A stretch of DNA of 64,000 bases, taken from Sipunculus nudus (taxonomy: Eukaryota > Annelida > Sipuncula > Golfingiida > Sipunculidae). Location of the stretch: contig CM049309.1 in NCBI GenBank assembly GCA_026874595.1, positions 67,066,926 to 67,130,925 on the forward strand, written 5' to 3'. Each line of letters opens with the position of its first letter. The stretch's first letter is position 1. The position numbers were made by a program, and so were the translations under genes. Positions 41,390 through 47,580 of this stretch are shown piece by piece. The notes under the pieces were generated by a model, which had not been told where the DNA came from, ran no database searches, and saw only the letters and a program-made list of their open reading frames with translations.

Positions 41390-43761
41390 TTTATTCGGAA
41401 TAAGGTGTATATATTATATTCCGAATAAGGGATATAAACTGTATTCGGAATTAGGTATATATAATATATTCAGTATAAACTATATGCATGTATACACTAT
41501 AAACAGTATAAGGTATATATACTCATTTTTGGAAAAGGCATATTTACTGCATGTTTGAAATTATTTGTAAGAGCCGAAAGTGTCAGGTTAGCATTCAGGT
41601 GTGCTGATACCAGTAGAGTTACCTTCATCATTTACAGATCTCTGCGCTTCATGGAACATGTTGGCTCAGACTGAGCGCCCGGTCTTCGGTCGGAACAAAT
41701 CTACCGTTAAGCAGCTGTATACATTGAATGCCATGACAATCTACATCTGTCGTCACTGAACACGAGCGGAGCCCGTGTATATCCGGGCCACAATTAGCCT
41801 AGAGGTAAAAGGACTGTCCCGGATCACCTGGCGAGAAGCACCTGTTAGGTGGAAGTTAGCCATATGCACAGCAAATACTAAGGCGAAGAACCCGTTCTTA
41901 TTGTAGAGTCAAGAATTGTATGATTACATGATGAAGCAAATGCTTCCCAAATTTGATATATACTATTTTCGAAAATTGATATAATTTGATATTTGCCTTG
42001 CGCTTCTTGGAATCATTCTATGCTAATTCTCTATCCTATAATAGTCATGACAGTGCCTTTTTATGTCGATAGAGCTGCTCTAAAAGGAAAGATGGTGGCG
42101 CCCTCTGTAGGGTAAGGATGAATTAAATATACTTTAAAATGGTATGTCCTTACAAAGCCTTTGGATATAAGTTTTTATATGGGGGTTATCCCAATTCATT
42201 AATATAGTTAAGAAATATTAGCAAACCTCTAACGGTTTTTCGATATTTCATCATTTTCCCCTTGAGGTGCTGGCGAGGACAAAACCACGAAGGAAGCATA
42301 ACCTCCAACACTATGACCACCATAAGCAGGAATAAAGAAGTATATCATGAAATAAATGAATGAAATCGAGACACGATGTTTATGAAAACAACTAATATAC
42401 AAACAAAGTTTTGGATAAGGTAATAATTATTATTGGAGAAAACTGTATTTGAGTTCCCTGTTGCATACTGGAGGTCATGGAGCAGGCTGTAGTATTACAG
42501 ATGAAGTAAAAACATATTACATTCATAATTTTTGACAAATTTCATCTAACAGTACAATTAGTAGATAACAGTGGTGTGCCGTTTAATCGATTATATCGGT
42601 GATTGGTCGTTTTCCTTCAAAATCCATTAAATCGATTGCATTTTAGCATAACTGATTAAAAACGATTATGTTTGCACATGCAAAGAATGTAATCATCGGA
42701 GATATACGAACACAAAGTAACGAACAGCTTTAAAACGAAACCTTGCGCAGCCAACAATTGTTCATCGGCAAGTCGGCCTTGGATGCGGGTGGATTGATGG
42801 TTTCATTTTGAGTACCGATGTAGCCTACATGTCTATTTACTGGAGTCAATATTATAGGTACTAGTATACAGCAGATCTTAAAGTAATATAGAAAGTACAT
42901 AAAGGACGTGACACAAAGTAGCGAACAGCATTAAAACTGGACCTTGTGCGGTGAACAAGTTTCGACAACCTGGCCATAACCTTGACCTTTCAGCATTATA
43001 TACAAATCAGACTTAATTTATTTGGTCAAAATTTCAGGTAAAAATTCGATAAAGCAAACTTCACGTAATTATAGAAGGTACATAAAATGATCGATTAATA
43101 ATCGATCATCGGTCGTTCTATTTCTTCTAATCATCGAACATGATTTGACAACCAATTCCACTACTTCCTATTATGTTTTTAGCTATACATTTATACCAAA
43201 GTCATTGTGCATGCACCATCACCAGGAAGCCAAATTCTGGGACAGGTATAGCATAAATCCTTATTTTTATTGATATGTTGGGTATGAGGGTTAAATGACA
43301 ATAATCTCATTTTTAAAAACACCCAGGCAGCGCAAAACTCGGCCAGTGCCACAGGTTAACCATCACACTAAGATGTTAGTAACACATTCTGTCGGTAGAT
43401 GTCAGCACCTGAGAATACAAACCCAACAAATACACCGGCAGGCAGATGGACACCCAAACAATCAACTTTAATGAAAACATGTCCTCTTCATCCATTGATG
43501 ATGAGGAGATATCGTTTATGTTTAAAAACCAGAGCAAAGAAAGATTGTGCCCTACAAAACAGTTTTTTTTATTCCAGTGTAGTATAAGAGACCCAGGTTT
43601 CGTCTGCTGGCCAACAGACAGACACGGATCTGTTTATATTCTCCATATAAAACAAGATGCAGTCACAGTTGGAAATGCCAAATATAGTGATGTGTCTTTT
43701 TATTAGCACTATATATAGGAATATATGTGCAACTTGTTAGTTATGTTTATGGTACATTTCA

Positions 43762-43810
<49 letters not shown>

Positions 43811-46800
43811 CACAGTGGAACCCCGGGGACAAACGATTAAACTACGTCACTAATTCAAGCGGGATGAATACGACAACGAATCTTTGTACAGAAAGACTTT
43901 AAAAAGCAGAATGTACTCTTTCCTCATAGAACCAGAGCTACCATGATGTGAGCCATGGGAATTTAATGTGTTTAATATGATTCCGTGGACATAGATATGG
44001 TCTACAAAGTAGGCATGGAACGCTTGCACGGCTAGTCCGTGGACAAATATATAGACTACGCGCTTGTGAATAAAGTGTATTTTATTAAAATGTGTTGTGT
44101 ATAAACGATTACATAAATGGAAATTGGTTGCCAAACAGGTACACAAGTATCTCTGTAGCGTAAACTGGACAATAACTGAAGTAAAAACATCCGTGTTTTG
44201 AAAAGTCTTAGCGGGGTTTCGCGATAATTGGTGCTAAGTAATGTTATAGTAATTGCATCAAATTACTTACCTCCCTGCTGCACTGGCTGCTTGGCAACAT
44301 GGACGCAAAGTTGTCTGACCACTGTCTGCTCTTTGCCAGATAGGCCGTTGTCAGCGGCAACGGGAAGTCGTCTGTTCCGTGGACATTGGTCAGAGACAGG
44401 CCGTGTTCAAGGGCGTTGTGCATGCGCTTCTGACAGTCCGTGCATGACATCAGAAAGCGCGTAACTGCCTCACGTGGAAGGTAGGCGTAAGTATCTGCTA
44501 CCTGCATTAAAGGGAAAATAAAATAGTCCTCAGTGCAGCGCATACCAGCGCCAAAGAAAATACAGTCCTACTGAATCCGGACCCTTTATCTGGATCCGAA
44601 CAAAAAAATTAACGCGGCCCTCCCTGACCCATTTCTCGCAGTGCTTCGCAGAGTTTCGGTTTTATACTTTTAACTTGATCCCGCTTACAGATAAAGTACC
44701 CATAAACAAAAACGTTGCAGATGTAAAATAACCTTGTTGGAGAAAATGGTCTATATAACGGTGTTCCGCGCCAGGATGAGGTCTTTTATACATCGACAGA
44801 AACCCCACAGAACTCAGACGACAGACATATGCGTCCATGCCCGGTTTCTCTTTAGATTGCATCCACGATTTATATTAATCAAATATTCATTGCTGCAAGG
44901 CCGGTCGAATAGTACCGATTTTCATCATCAGCTATCGTGCACGGATGAACACGGATGTACCGACAGACAGAATGATCGTGCATCAACGTCTGCATGATCA
45001 GCTTAAAACTTGTTAATAAAAAAAATCAATGTTAATCAAATTTCCCTTTCTTTAAAATGTACCTCTGTACATGTTATTTCATAATAAAAGCCATTTTTTT
45101 TTATTTGCATATATTGGGTGCACAAACAAGCAAATAACTCTAAATCAATTCGGGATGGTTATTCTGTTTATAAAGAATTATATATATCTTTGTATGACAA
45201 TCAATATTTATAATTCTAATGTATCGTATATTTTACATGACAGCTCTGTAATACTGCATATTAACCTCTTTTTAAACTAGGTACGCTGCACAGAGGGACA
45301 TGTGGTATTTTGACTGCGCCACCAGTCCTGTATAGATATATTTTGGACAGATAAATAAATAATTCATTTTATTGTTTTCTCTTTACTTTGTACAGGAATA
45401 CCCTGTCCGAATGTCTGTCGTGAGTCATCTGTCAATTGTAATATTTCAATATTTATCCACAGTAACCAGTGTAAACCTGTTTGGAGAGGTGAGGTGTGTG
45501 TGTGTGAATGTGAGGGGGGGGAGGTTAATATGTTTTTATATAGAAAGGTTATTTTAAACAAGGGACCCATGGGTCGAGGCGCTCAGCTGTTATATATGAT
45601 CATAATATATTATTTGGAAGAAGGGTAGAGAAATGCTAGTTTTGTGTGGTAATATAAGATGCATTATGAGATGACGGTGTTAAACGTAAGTTATGTAAGA
45701 TTTGGATTAAATCCTGGAATAGAAGGAAGAGGGTTGATGTCATTTATATTATTTACATTTGGAAATGGAGTGCTATTGTCACACAAGTTTTGACTTGGCC
45801 TGATGCTGCAAGTATACACCATTTTGTCAGTTTTTATCCTGTAAATTTTATCTCATGAATATTAATTCAGTTTCAGTCATACAAAATTGCTGAGAATCCA
45901 GAATATAAAAATGTCACAAATTTAGATAATAATCATAGGTACCTGGTTTTAAGGCGTTCATTTATATACAAAATTAAAAATATTATATTTATTTTAGGAT
46001 ACTTTCACATCAATCTACACACTAAACAAAGCAGAGTCTTATGACAATTATTAATATCATAACCATCATAACGAGAAATTAACAAAATCTGATTTTTTTT
46101 ATCACATTAGAAAATTTTTATTTTTAATACATGTATCAGAAAAAAAATGAAAGTTATATCAGCTATGAAACTAATACATGTGTAAAAAATAATAAGTGAA
46201 TTAAACAAGGAGCAAACTAGAGATGGGTATGTTTAATTGTTTAACTAAAATAAAGGGATCAGTAATTTAAATTTGATTATATACATAGTATCATGTGACA
46301 GCTGACACAGCCATGAGTCTTAATGTCATAGTCAACCATATTGACATCTTCAATAAGTACTTGTTTGAATAATATTTTAAATGTTTTACATATTTTATTT
46401 TTTTCTAATTTTTGCAATAAATACGAATTTACAAACTGAAACAATCGGAAAAAGACCTGAAAATTTGGTCAATTTAACTGCATCCTTCTCTTTCATTGAT
46501 TTGCTTCATATAATACCTAATAGTAAAGAACAATTTTATTTAATCATTTTTTTTTTCATTATTAAAATTGAAATGAATAATAACCAAGGGTGACTACATG
46601 CATGGTGTCATTTGGAATATATCTTGGGCCATCCACACAAGATCCACACAACATCAATTATTATATTACAAGGTAATTAGCTGTTAATCATTAACTTTTA
46701 AATTCTTTTTCCATTAAATGTTCTTATACAGTTGTTTTTATAAACCAATAAAAGTTAATTCCCTTATTGTTTATTGTTATGTTGTTGACCAACTACTAGA

Positions 46801-47580
46801 GGATGGGGGTTCGACACCTGGGACCAGCTGTGGCGAGCCAAAAACTGGCTGGCTGTCGAGTATTCCCCGCTTGAAGCGGGAATAATTAGCCTGAAAGGTC
46901 AACAAGGGTGACATGCAGGTGACTGACGGGGGCCTTTAGTATAGCCTAGGTGTAAGTATGAAATGGTCTTATAAAAGCTTTAATAAAAGCTACAGTTTTT
47001 GACCAATTCTTTTCAAATTGAGTGGGTGATACGAAAATTAAATCAACAATGCTTACAGGAAAAAAAGTGCCATGCCCAAAGTTTGGCAAAATTTTATGTA
47101 CTGATTTTATATTTATGCTCATAACTTGTATTGCTAATTAAGTTATATCCCTGAAAAAGTCTCTTGCTTCAACATTTCTCATGTTAAGTAAGTAAATATC
47201 TTTCCTGATTTTTTACAAACTGCATTATTTTCGGGCCCATTACTTCAAGAAATAAACCTAATTTCTGGTATGTACATAGAAACAATATAGAGAAATATTT
47301 TCTTTTATTAAATATGGTTGAAACAAATCAGTGGTTTGATATTAGGAAGTATACAGTATACGGATAAAGTCGCCAATGATTATCTTTGGAAAGGAAAAAG
47401 AACTGGTCGATTTTACGAGCGGATATAACTAGGTAGACCTACCGCCCTGTACGTTCGCTTCTGACCAGCATGTTTGCCGCCCCGTCCGTCCATTTCAACA
47501 TGTACATTGTATATGATGTTAAAGAAATCCTCCACAATTGCCACCCGCTTGTATTCTCGCTCTCCATGTACTTGACTCCC
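8499..47580 (-). CDS. nol4: NOL4-like nuclear protein gene, nine linked coding exons, 5' end incomplete
   Basis: Nine minus-strand exons join in frame to encode 545 residues ending in a true stop. The product matches the vertebrate NOL4/NOL4L family along its length. In order it has the VEDFF and [11 protein letters not shown] block, [17 protein letters not shown], an acidic stretch, [29 protein letters not shown], the basic [34 protein letters not shown], and the C-terminal GYRESAAFL...[12 protein letters not shown]. Human NOL4 is about 640 residues, so roughly 100 N-terminal residues are missing. Internal exon start phases from 44271-44501 onward are 0, 0, 1, 0, 0, 0, 0 and 1, and all introns are GT-AG. 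The family is nuclear or nucleolar; its biochemical role is poorly defined. The basic block is a likely nuclear localisation signal. PTDLS fits the PxDLS motif bound by CtBP corepressors (inference). Introns reach 27 kb. Family assignment is nearly certain; NOL4 versus NOL4L is not resolved, and an invertebrate may have one ancestral copy. Confidence 0.93.
8666..9164 (-). other. Last intron of the NOL4-like gene, non-repeat part
   Basis: About 500 bases between the 58-bp minisatellite and the terminal exon. It contains the branch and pyrimidine region before ATTCATTCTTCAG (acceptor at 8666-8667). No further gene is seen. Confidence 0.6.
9165..9748. repeat. 58-bp minisatellite, ten units, overlapping a splice donor
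   Basis: The plus-strand anchor GCGGGTACC (GCAGGTACC in one copy) recurs at 9182, 9240, 9298, 9356, 9414, 9472, 9530, 9588, 9646 and 9704, exactly 58 bases apart. Units read anchor, then YACCGTTCTGTATGGGGTTGG, then a TG-rich tail. On the sense (minus) strand each unit contains CAGAACGGTRGGTACCCGC or a decayed version. The last unit (9704) supplies the donor used by exon 9716-10064. Units at 9182, 9356 and 9588 carry the same GTAGGT, units at 9414, 9472 and 9646 carry GTGGGT, and units at 9240, 9298 and 9530 have lost the GT. 58 is not a multiple of three, so the reading frame shifts each unit. Confidence 0.97.
9716..10064 (-). CDS. nol4: NOL4-like exon: Ser/Thr/Pro/His-rich linker, donor inside a minisatellite
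   Basis: 349 bases, entering in phase 0 (CTGTTGGTTTACAG|GCGGCT) and leaving in phase 1 at AACG|GTAGGT. It encodes [18 protein letters not shown], then a long Ser/Gln/Pro-rich low-complexity stretch, then FFSNGNG and a His/Pro-rich tail ending NPIQN. Joining its last G to GA of the final exon gives [10 protein letters not shown], matching NGPTDLSMK in vertebrate NOL4L. This phase and motif match selects the donor. An upstream GTTACC at 9783 would also fit the phase but is a poor donor. The donor lies in the exon-proximal unit of the 58-bp minisatellite. Confidence 0.88.
10340..10456 (-). CDS. nol4: NOL4-like exon: [10 protein letters not shown] block
   Basis: 39 codons, phase 0 to 0. The acceptor is TTTGTTAG|ATGCGG and the donor is CCT|GTAGGT. 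It encodes [20 protein letters not shown] followed by a CENES...AKRMRM segment. Human NOL4L has [12 protein letters not shown] with downstream ACESE and AAKRMRL, so this is a clear match. The exon is too short for a simple ORF scan. An alternative donor four bases further (TAG|GTGAAC) would break the frame with the next exon, which decides for CCT|GTAGGT. Confidence 0.95.
10584..10639. repeat. (TA)n microsatellite
   Basis: About 28 uninterrupted TA units in the intron between the exons ending at 10456 and 10848. Confidence 0.99.
10848..11051 (-). CDS. nol4: NOL4-like exon: core domain and nuclear localisation signal
   Basis: 68 codons, phase 0 to 0. The acceptor is TTCTCTTTGTAG|ATG and the donor is TCG|GTAAAT. 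It encodes [20 protein letters not shown], then [20 protein letters not shown], then RRMRR. This is the most conserved block of the family and is nearly identical to human NOL4/NOL4L. The initial ATG is an internal methionine (KAFN|MFVRLF), not a start codon. The basic run [16 protein letters not shown] is the expected bipartite-like nuclear localisation signal. Confidence 0.97.
11649..11783 (-). CDS. nol4: NOL4-like exon: acidic run plus DPERLKAFN
   Basis: 45 codons, phase 0 to 0. The acceptor is ATATTACAG and the donor is AAT|GTGAGTTG. It opens [14 protein letters not shown], continues with an uninterrupted Asp/Glu/Asn run of about 14 residues encoded by GAT/GAA/AAT codons, and ends [14 protein letters not shown]. 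Vertebrate NOL4 and NOL4L carry the same order: an acidic run, then (D/E)xERLKAFN leading into [11 protein letters not shown]. The acidic codons form a near-microsatellite (GAT-rich), a likely source of length polymorphism. A 21-bp minisatellite begins about 40 bases upstream of the acceptor. Confidence 0.93.
11823..12165. repeat. 21-bp minisatellite, about 16 units, in the intron beside an exon acceptor
   Basis: The unit on the plus strand is approximately TACTATCCAGGTAAGCCATAT, with variants GGTATGCC, GGTAAACC and GGTAAGCA. The array sits about 40 bases upstream (in sense orientation) of the acceptor of exon 11649-11783, inside the 827-base intron 11784-12610. A higher-order alternation of K-, M- and Q-type units is visible: a run of units near 11905-11985 recurs almost exactly near 12024-12104. 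Because 21 is a multiple of three, long open frames exist in several registers on both strands. I treat these as by-products, since they do not connect in frame with the exons. Confidence 0.95.
12611..12804 (-). CDS. nol4: NOL4-like exon: acidic/basic linker
   Basis: 194 bases, entering with two bases of a split codon and leaving in phase 0. The acceptor follows a strong TTTTTCTTTTGCAG tract and the donor is GAT|GTGAGT. It encodes [20 protein letters not shown], then a glutamate- and proline-rich stretch, then [26 protein letters not shown] is a short basic patch that could add nuclear targeting or be a basophilic kinase site (inference). The linker is poorly conserved between animals, so the call rests on splice signals, phase fit on both sides and amino-acid style. 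Confidence 0.8.
12805..16754. other. Intron with a GC-rich island (about 15.2-16.3 kb)
   Basis: 3.95-kb intron. From about 15180 to 16330 the sequence becomes visibly richer in GC and CpG than its flanks, and long overlapping ORFs appear in several frames on both strands (up to 125 codons). Overlap in many frames without homology is the pattern expected of composition, not coding. The island could be regulatory or a young insertion. A (TA)n tract at 16513-16564 followed by (GA)n to 16588 closes the intron near the exon. Confidence 0.5.
16513..16588. repeat. (TA)n(GA)n compound microsatellite
   Basis: About 26 TA units followed by AAGAGAGAG..., lying 167 bases from the donor of exon 16755-16857. 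Confidence 0.99.
16755..16857 (-). CDS. nol4: NOL4-like exon: serine/glutamate-rich linker
   Basis: 103 bases, entering in phase 0 and leaving in phase 1. The acceptor is TATTTTAG|GAGAGC and the donor is AACG|GTATGA. It encodes [20 protein letters not shown]... and ends in KENNN. It is low-complexity, acidic and serine-rich, like the corresponding disordered linker of NOL4 (MSAVNSDLSSNLEERMQS in human), but residue-level similarity is weak. It is supported mainly by flanking splice signals and by phase: its terminal G joins AA of the next exon to give ENNNEDMPVV. The ATG three codons in could in principle start a shorter isoform. Confidence 0.78.
17150..17850. promoter_or_regulatory. GC-rich island upstream of exon 16755-16857
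   Basis: GC- and CpG-rich sequence about 300-1000 bases upstream (in sense orientation) of a NOL4-like exon that contains an ATG near its start. The position would suit an alternative promoter for a short isoform; vertebrate NOL4L has short isoforms that begin in this region of the protein (from memory). No TATA box or start site can be pinned. A 175-codon plus-strand ORF at 17527-18054 begins inside the island; it has no recognisable motif and I do not call it a gene. Confidence 0.25.
18112..18144. repeat. G-rich tract
   Basis: GGGGTGGGGGTGGGGGTG followed by a run of 14 G. It has four or more G-blocks, so quadruplex formation is possible on the plus strand. Confidence 0.95.
19126..19600 (+). 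repeat. Dispersed repeat, 'CGCCAAGAGG' family, with internal partial duplication
   Basis: It opens CCGCCAAGAGGGTATGCG, then a TG/TTTG-rich stretch, AACAACATAACTCACGCAATCATG, GAATCGATTAGATTTTAATG and TCATGATCCGATAGTAGGAAGG. The GATTAGATTTT...GGAAGGACTTCCAGGAA section recurs at about 19470-19535. The copies at 168-445 and 40190-40575 share the order of blocks. Non-coding. Confidence 0.8.
20690..20800 (+). repeat. Dispersed repeat, 5' fragment of the same family
   Basis: TGCGGAGAAGGTTATGTTTCC followed by GTTTGTTTGTTTG matches the 5' end of the family seen at 19126. The downstream part is not recognisable. Confidence 0.5.
22645..22701. repeat. (TA)n microsatellite
   Basis: About 28 TA units. 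Confidence 0.99.
26540..28560. promoter_or_regulatory. 2-kb GC/CpG-rich island with a YY1-type site, possible internal promoter
   Basis: The composition changes sharply from AT-rich flanks to GC- and CpG-rich sequence for about 2 kb. At 27505-27517 the minus strand reads CCAAAATGGCGGC, a perfect YY1-type promoter motif oriented with the host gene. The ATG in it opens a 15-codon ORF ([15 protein letters not shown]), which could be an upstream ORF. Several plus-strand ORFs (such as 26579-26977) overlap in different frames and lack recognisable domains. An alternative promoter for a shortened NOL4-like isoform is the simplest functional reading (inference). Confidence 0.35.
29368..29415. repeat. 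(TA)n microsatellite
   Basis: About 23 TA units. Confidence 0.99.
31790..32060. repeat. Degenerate tandem repeat, about 50-bp units
   Basis: Blocks of TGATCACTAAAGTACATGAA, TGGTCACCGAAGTATATTAA, AGTCACTGAAACACTTG and TGATTATTGAAGCACATTA recur at roughly 40-60-base intervals, often followed by TTAAACCTTG-like sequence. The array is old and decayed. No coding potential seen. Confidence 0.6.
33290..33480 (-). repeat. Dispersed repeat, same family, minus orientation
   Basis: On the minus strand: CTTGGTTTGTCTGTTAGTTAG, then TTTAGCAACTTTACGCAAAAAG, then TTATGAACAAATCTTGATGAAACTTTG. This is the 'TTTGTTAGCAACATAACTC' core seen at 19200 and 40300. The 3' part with the GATCATGATCC block is lost. Confidence 0.6.
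37833..37870. repeat. (CA)n microsatellite
   Basis: ACACACACACACACACAG followed by a second CA run, ending in a short TA run. Confidence 0.97.
40190..40575 (+). repeat. Dispersed repeat with an expanded G-rich insertion
   Basis: It opens CCTCCACCGGAGGGGGTGG and then has about 55 bases of almost pure G with T/A interruptions (40196-40256). It continues AACTCACGCAATCATGAACG, GGGCCAATGAAGAATCGACT, GATTTTGGTGTCGATCCGG, AACATGATCCGAATTC, AATATACGCCGGATAAGTG and ends GGCGGAGGCTTGCATTCATTAG. It is the most complete copy of the family in the window. The short terminal blocks CCACCGGAGG and GGCGGAGG may act as terminal inverted repeats. Confidence 0.8.
41275..41520. repeat. Degenerate tandem repeat around a TA array
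   Basis: TATTCGGTATAAGGTATA, TATTCGGAATAAGGTGTATA, TATTCCGAATAAGGGATATA, TATTCGGAATTAGGTATATA and TATTCAGTATAAACTATATG follow one another. The (TA)n tract at 41339-41389 probably expanded from the TATATA part of one unit. Confidence 0.75.
41339..41389. repeat. (TA)n microsatellite
   Basis: About 25 TA units, followed by degenerate 'TATTCGGAATAAGGTATATA' repeats from about 41275 to 41520 on both sides. Confidence 0.97.
42566..43167. mobile_element. Putative non-autonomous hAT-type element, degraded
   Basis: The left edge reads CAGTGGTGTGCCGTTTAATC followed by GATTATATCGGTGATTGGTC. The right part, reversed, reads GTAGTGGAATTGGTTG... with ACGACCGATGATCGATTATT. Paired imperfect ends with AATCGATTA-rich subterminal sequence are typical of hAT-derived MITEs. 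Inside, ACACAAAGTARCGAACAGC and AAACCTTGCGC/GACCTTGTGCG recur about 200 bases apart. No transposase is present and no clean 8-base target duplication was seen. Confidence 0.4.
43757..43810. repeat. (ATT)n microsatellite
   Basis: About 17 ATT units in the intron, some 460 bases from the donor of exon 44271-44501. Confidence 0.98.
44271..44501 (-). CDS. nol4: NOL4-like exon: [17 protein letters not shown] block
   Basis: 77 codons, phase 0 to phase 0. The acceptor is TTTAATGCAG and the donor is a near-perfect GAG|GTAAGTAATT. The first 25 residues are almost identical to human NOL4 ([19 protein letters not shown] followed by QKRMH). The middle diverges, then [18 protein letters not shown] aligns with the human DYNMPITMAYMKHM segment. 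The reading frame stays open past the donor for only a few codons, which supports the donor chosen. The next recognised exon is 27.4 kb downstream; a small undetected exon in that intron cannot be excluded, although the phases fit without one. Confidence 0.94.
44502..47442. other. Intron of the NOL4-like gene
   Basis: 2.9 kb. It contains the edge of a dispersed element at about 45567-45595 and a possible SINE fragment at about 46785-46920. The rest is AT-rich with no coding signal. Confidence 0.6.
46785..46920 (+). repeat. tRNA-like SINE fragment or small palindromic element
   Basis: GTTGTTGACCAACTAC at the left and AAAGGTCAACAAG at the right form imperfect inverted ends. 46808-46818 is a perfect pol III B box (GGTTCGACACC). 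46862-46882 (ATTCCCCGCTT GA AGCGGGAAT) forms a hairpin. A diverged relative with ATTAGCCTAGAGG and ATCCGGG...CCCGGAT lies at about 41785-41835. No A box was seen, so it is not called a tRNA. Confidence 0.45.
47443..47580 (-). CDS. nol4: NOL4-like exon: VEDFF / [10 protein letters not shown] block
   Basis: 46 codons, phase 0 at both ends. The acceptor is a pyrimidine-rich tract ending CTTTTTCAG and the donor is GCG|GTAGGT. The exon encodes [13 protein letters not shown], then IIYNVHVEM, then [13 protein letters not shown]. These match the conserved N-terminal third of vertebrate NOL4, where RRVAVVEDFFDIIY and [12 protein letters not shown] occur. No Met-initiated ORF crosses this exon, so it is easily missed. 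It continues in frame into 44271-44501, giving [17 protein letters not shown]. The first eight or so residues (GSQVHGER) are not conserved with what I recall of the family. Confidence 0.93.

Larger units (their letters stand above)
16858..44270. other. 27.4-kb intron, repeats and GC islands, no further exon recognised
   Basis: This intron separates exons 44271-44501 and 16755-16857. It contains the islands at 17.2-17.8 and 26.5-28.6 kb, dispersed-repeat copies (19.1, 20.7, 33.3 and 40.2 kb), a short degenerate tandem repeat at 31.8-32.06 kb, TA arrays, a G-rich tract at 40.2 kb, and a putative hAT-type fragment at 42.57-43.17 kb. Open frames are short and unrelated to known proteins as far as I can tell. 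A small additional NOL4-like exon could hide here, but phases do not require one. Confidence 0.6.

Noticed and set aside
42090..42112. CTCF-like site (GATGGTGGCGCCCTCTGTAGG)
   Set aside because: Only a partial match, and GGCGCCACC-type sequence recurs in repeats elsewhere in the window, so it cannot be credited as an insulator.
46808..46818. tRNA gene suggested by a perfect B box
   Set aside because: No A box and no cloverleaf could be drawn around it; more likely a SINE fragment.
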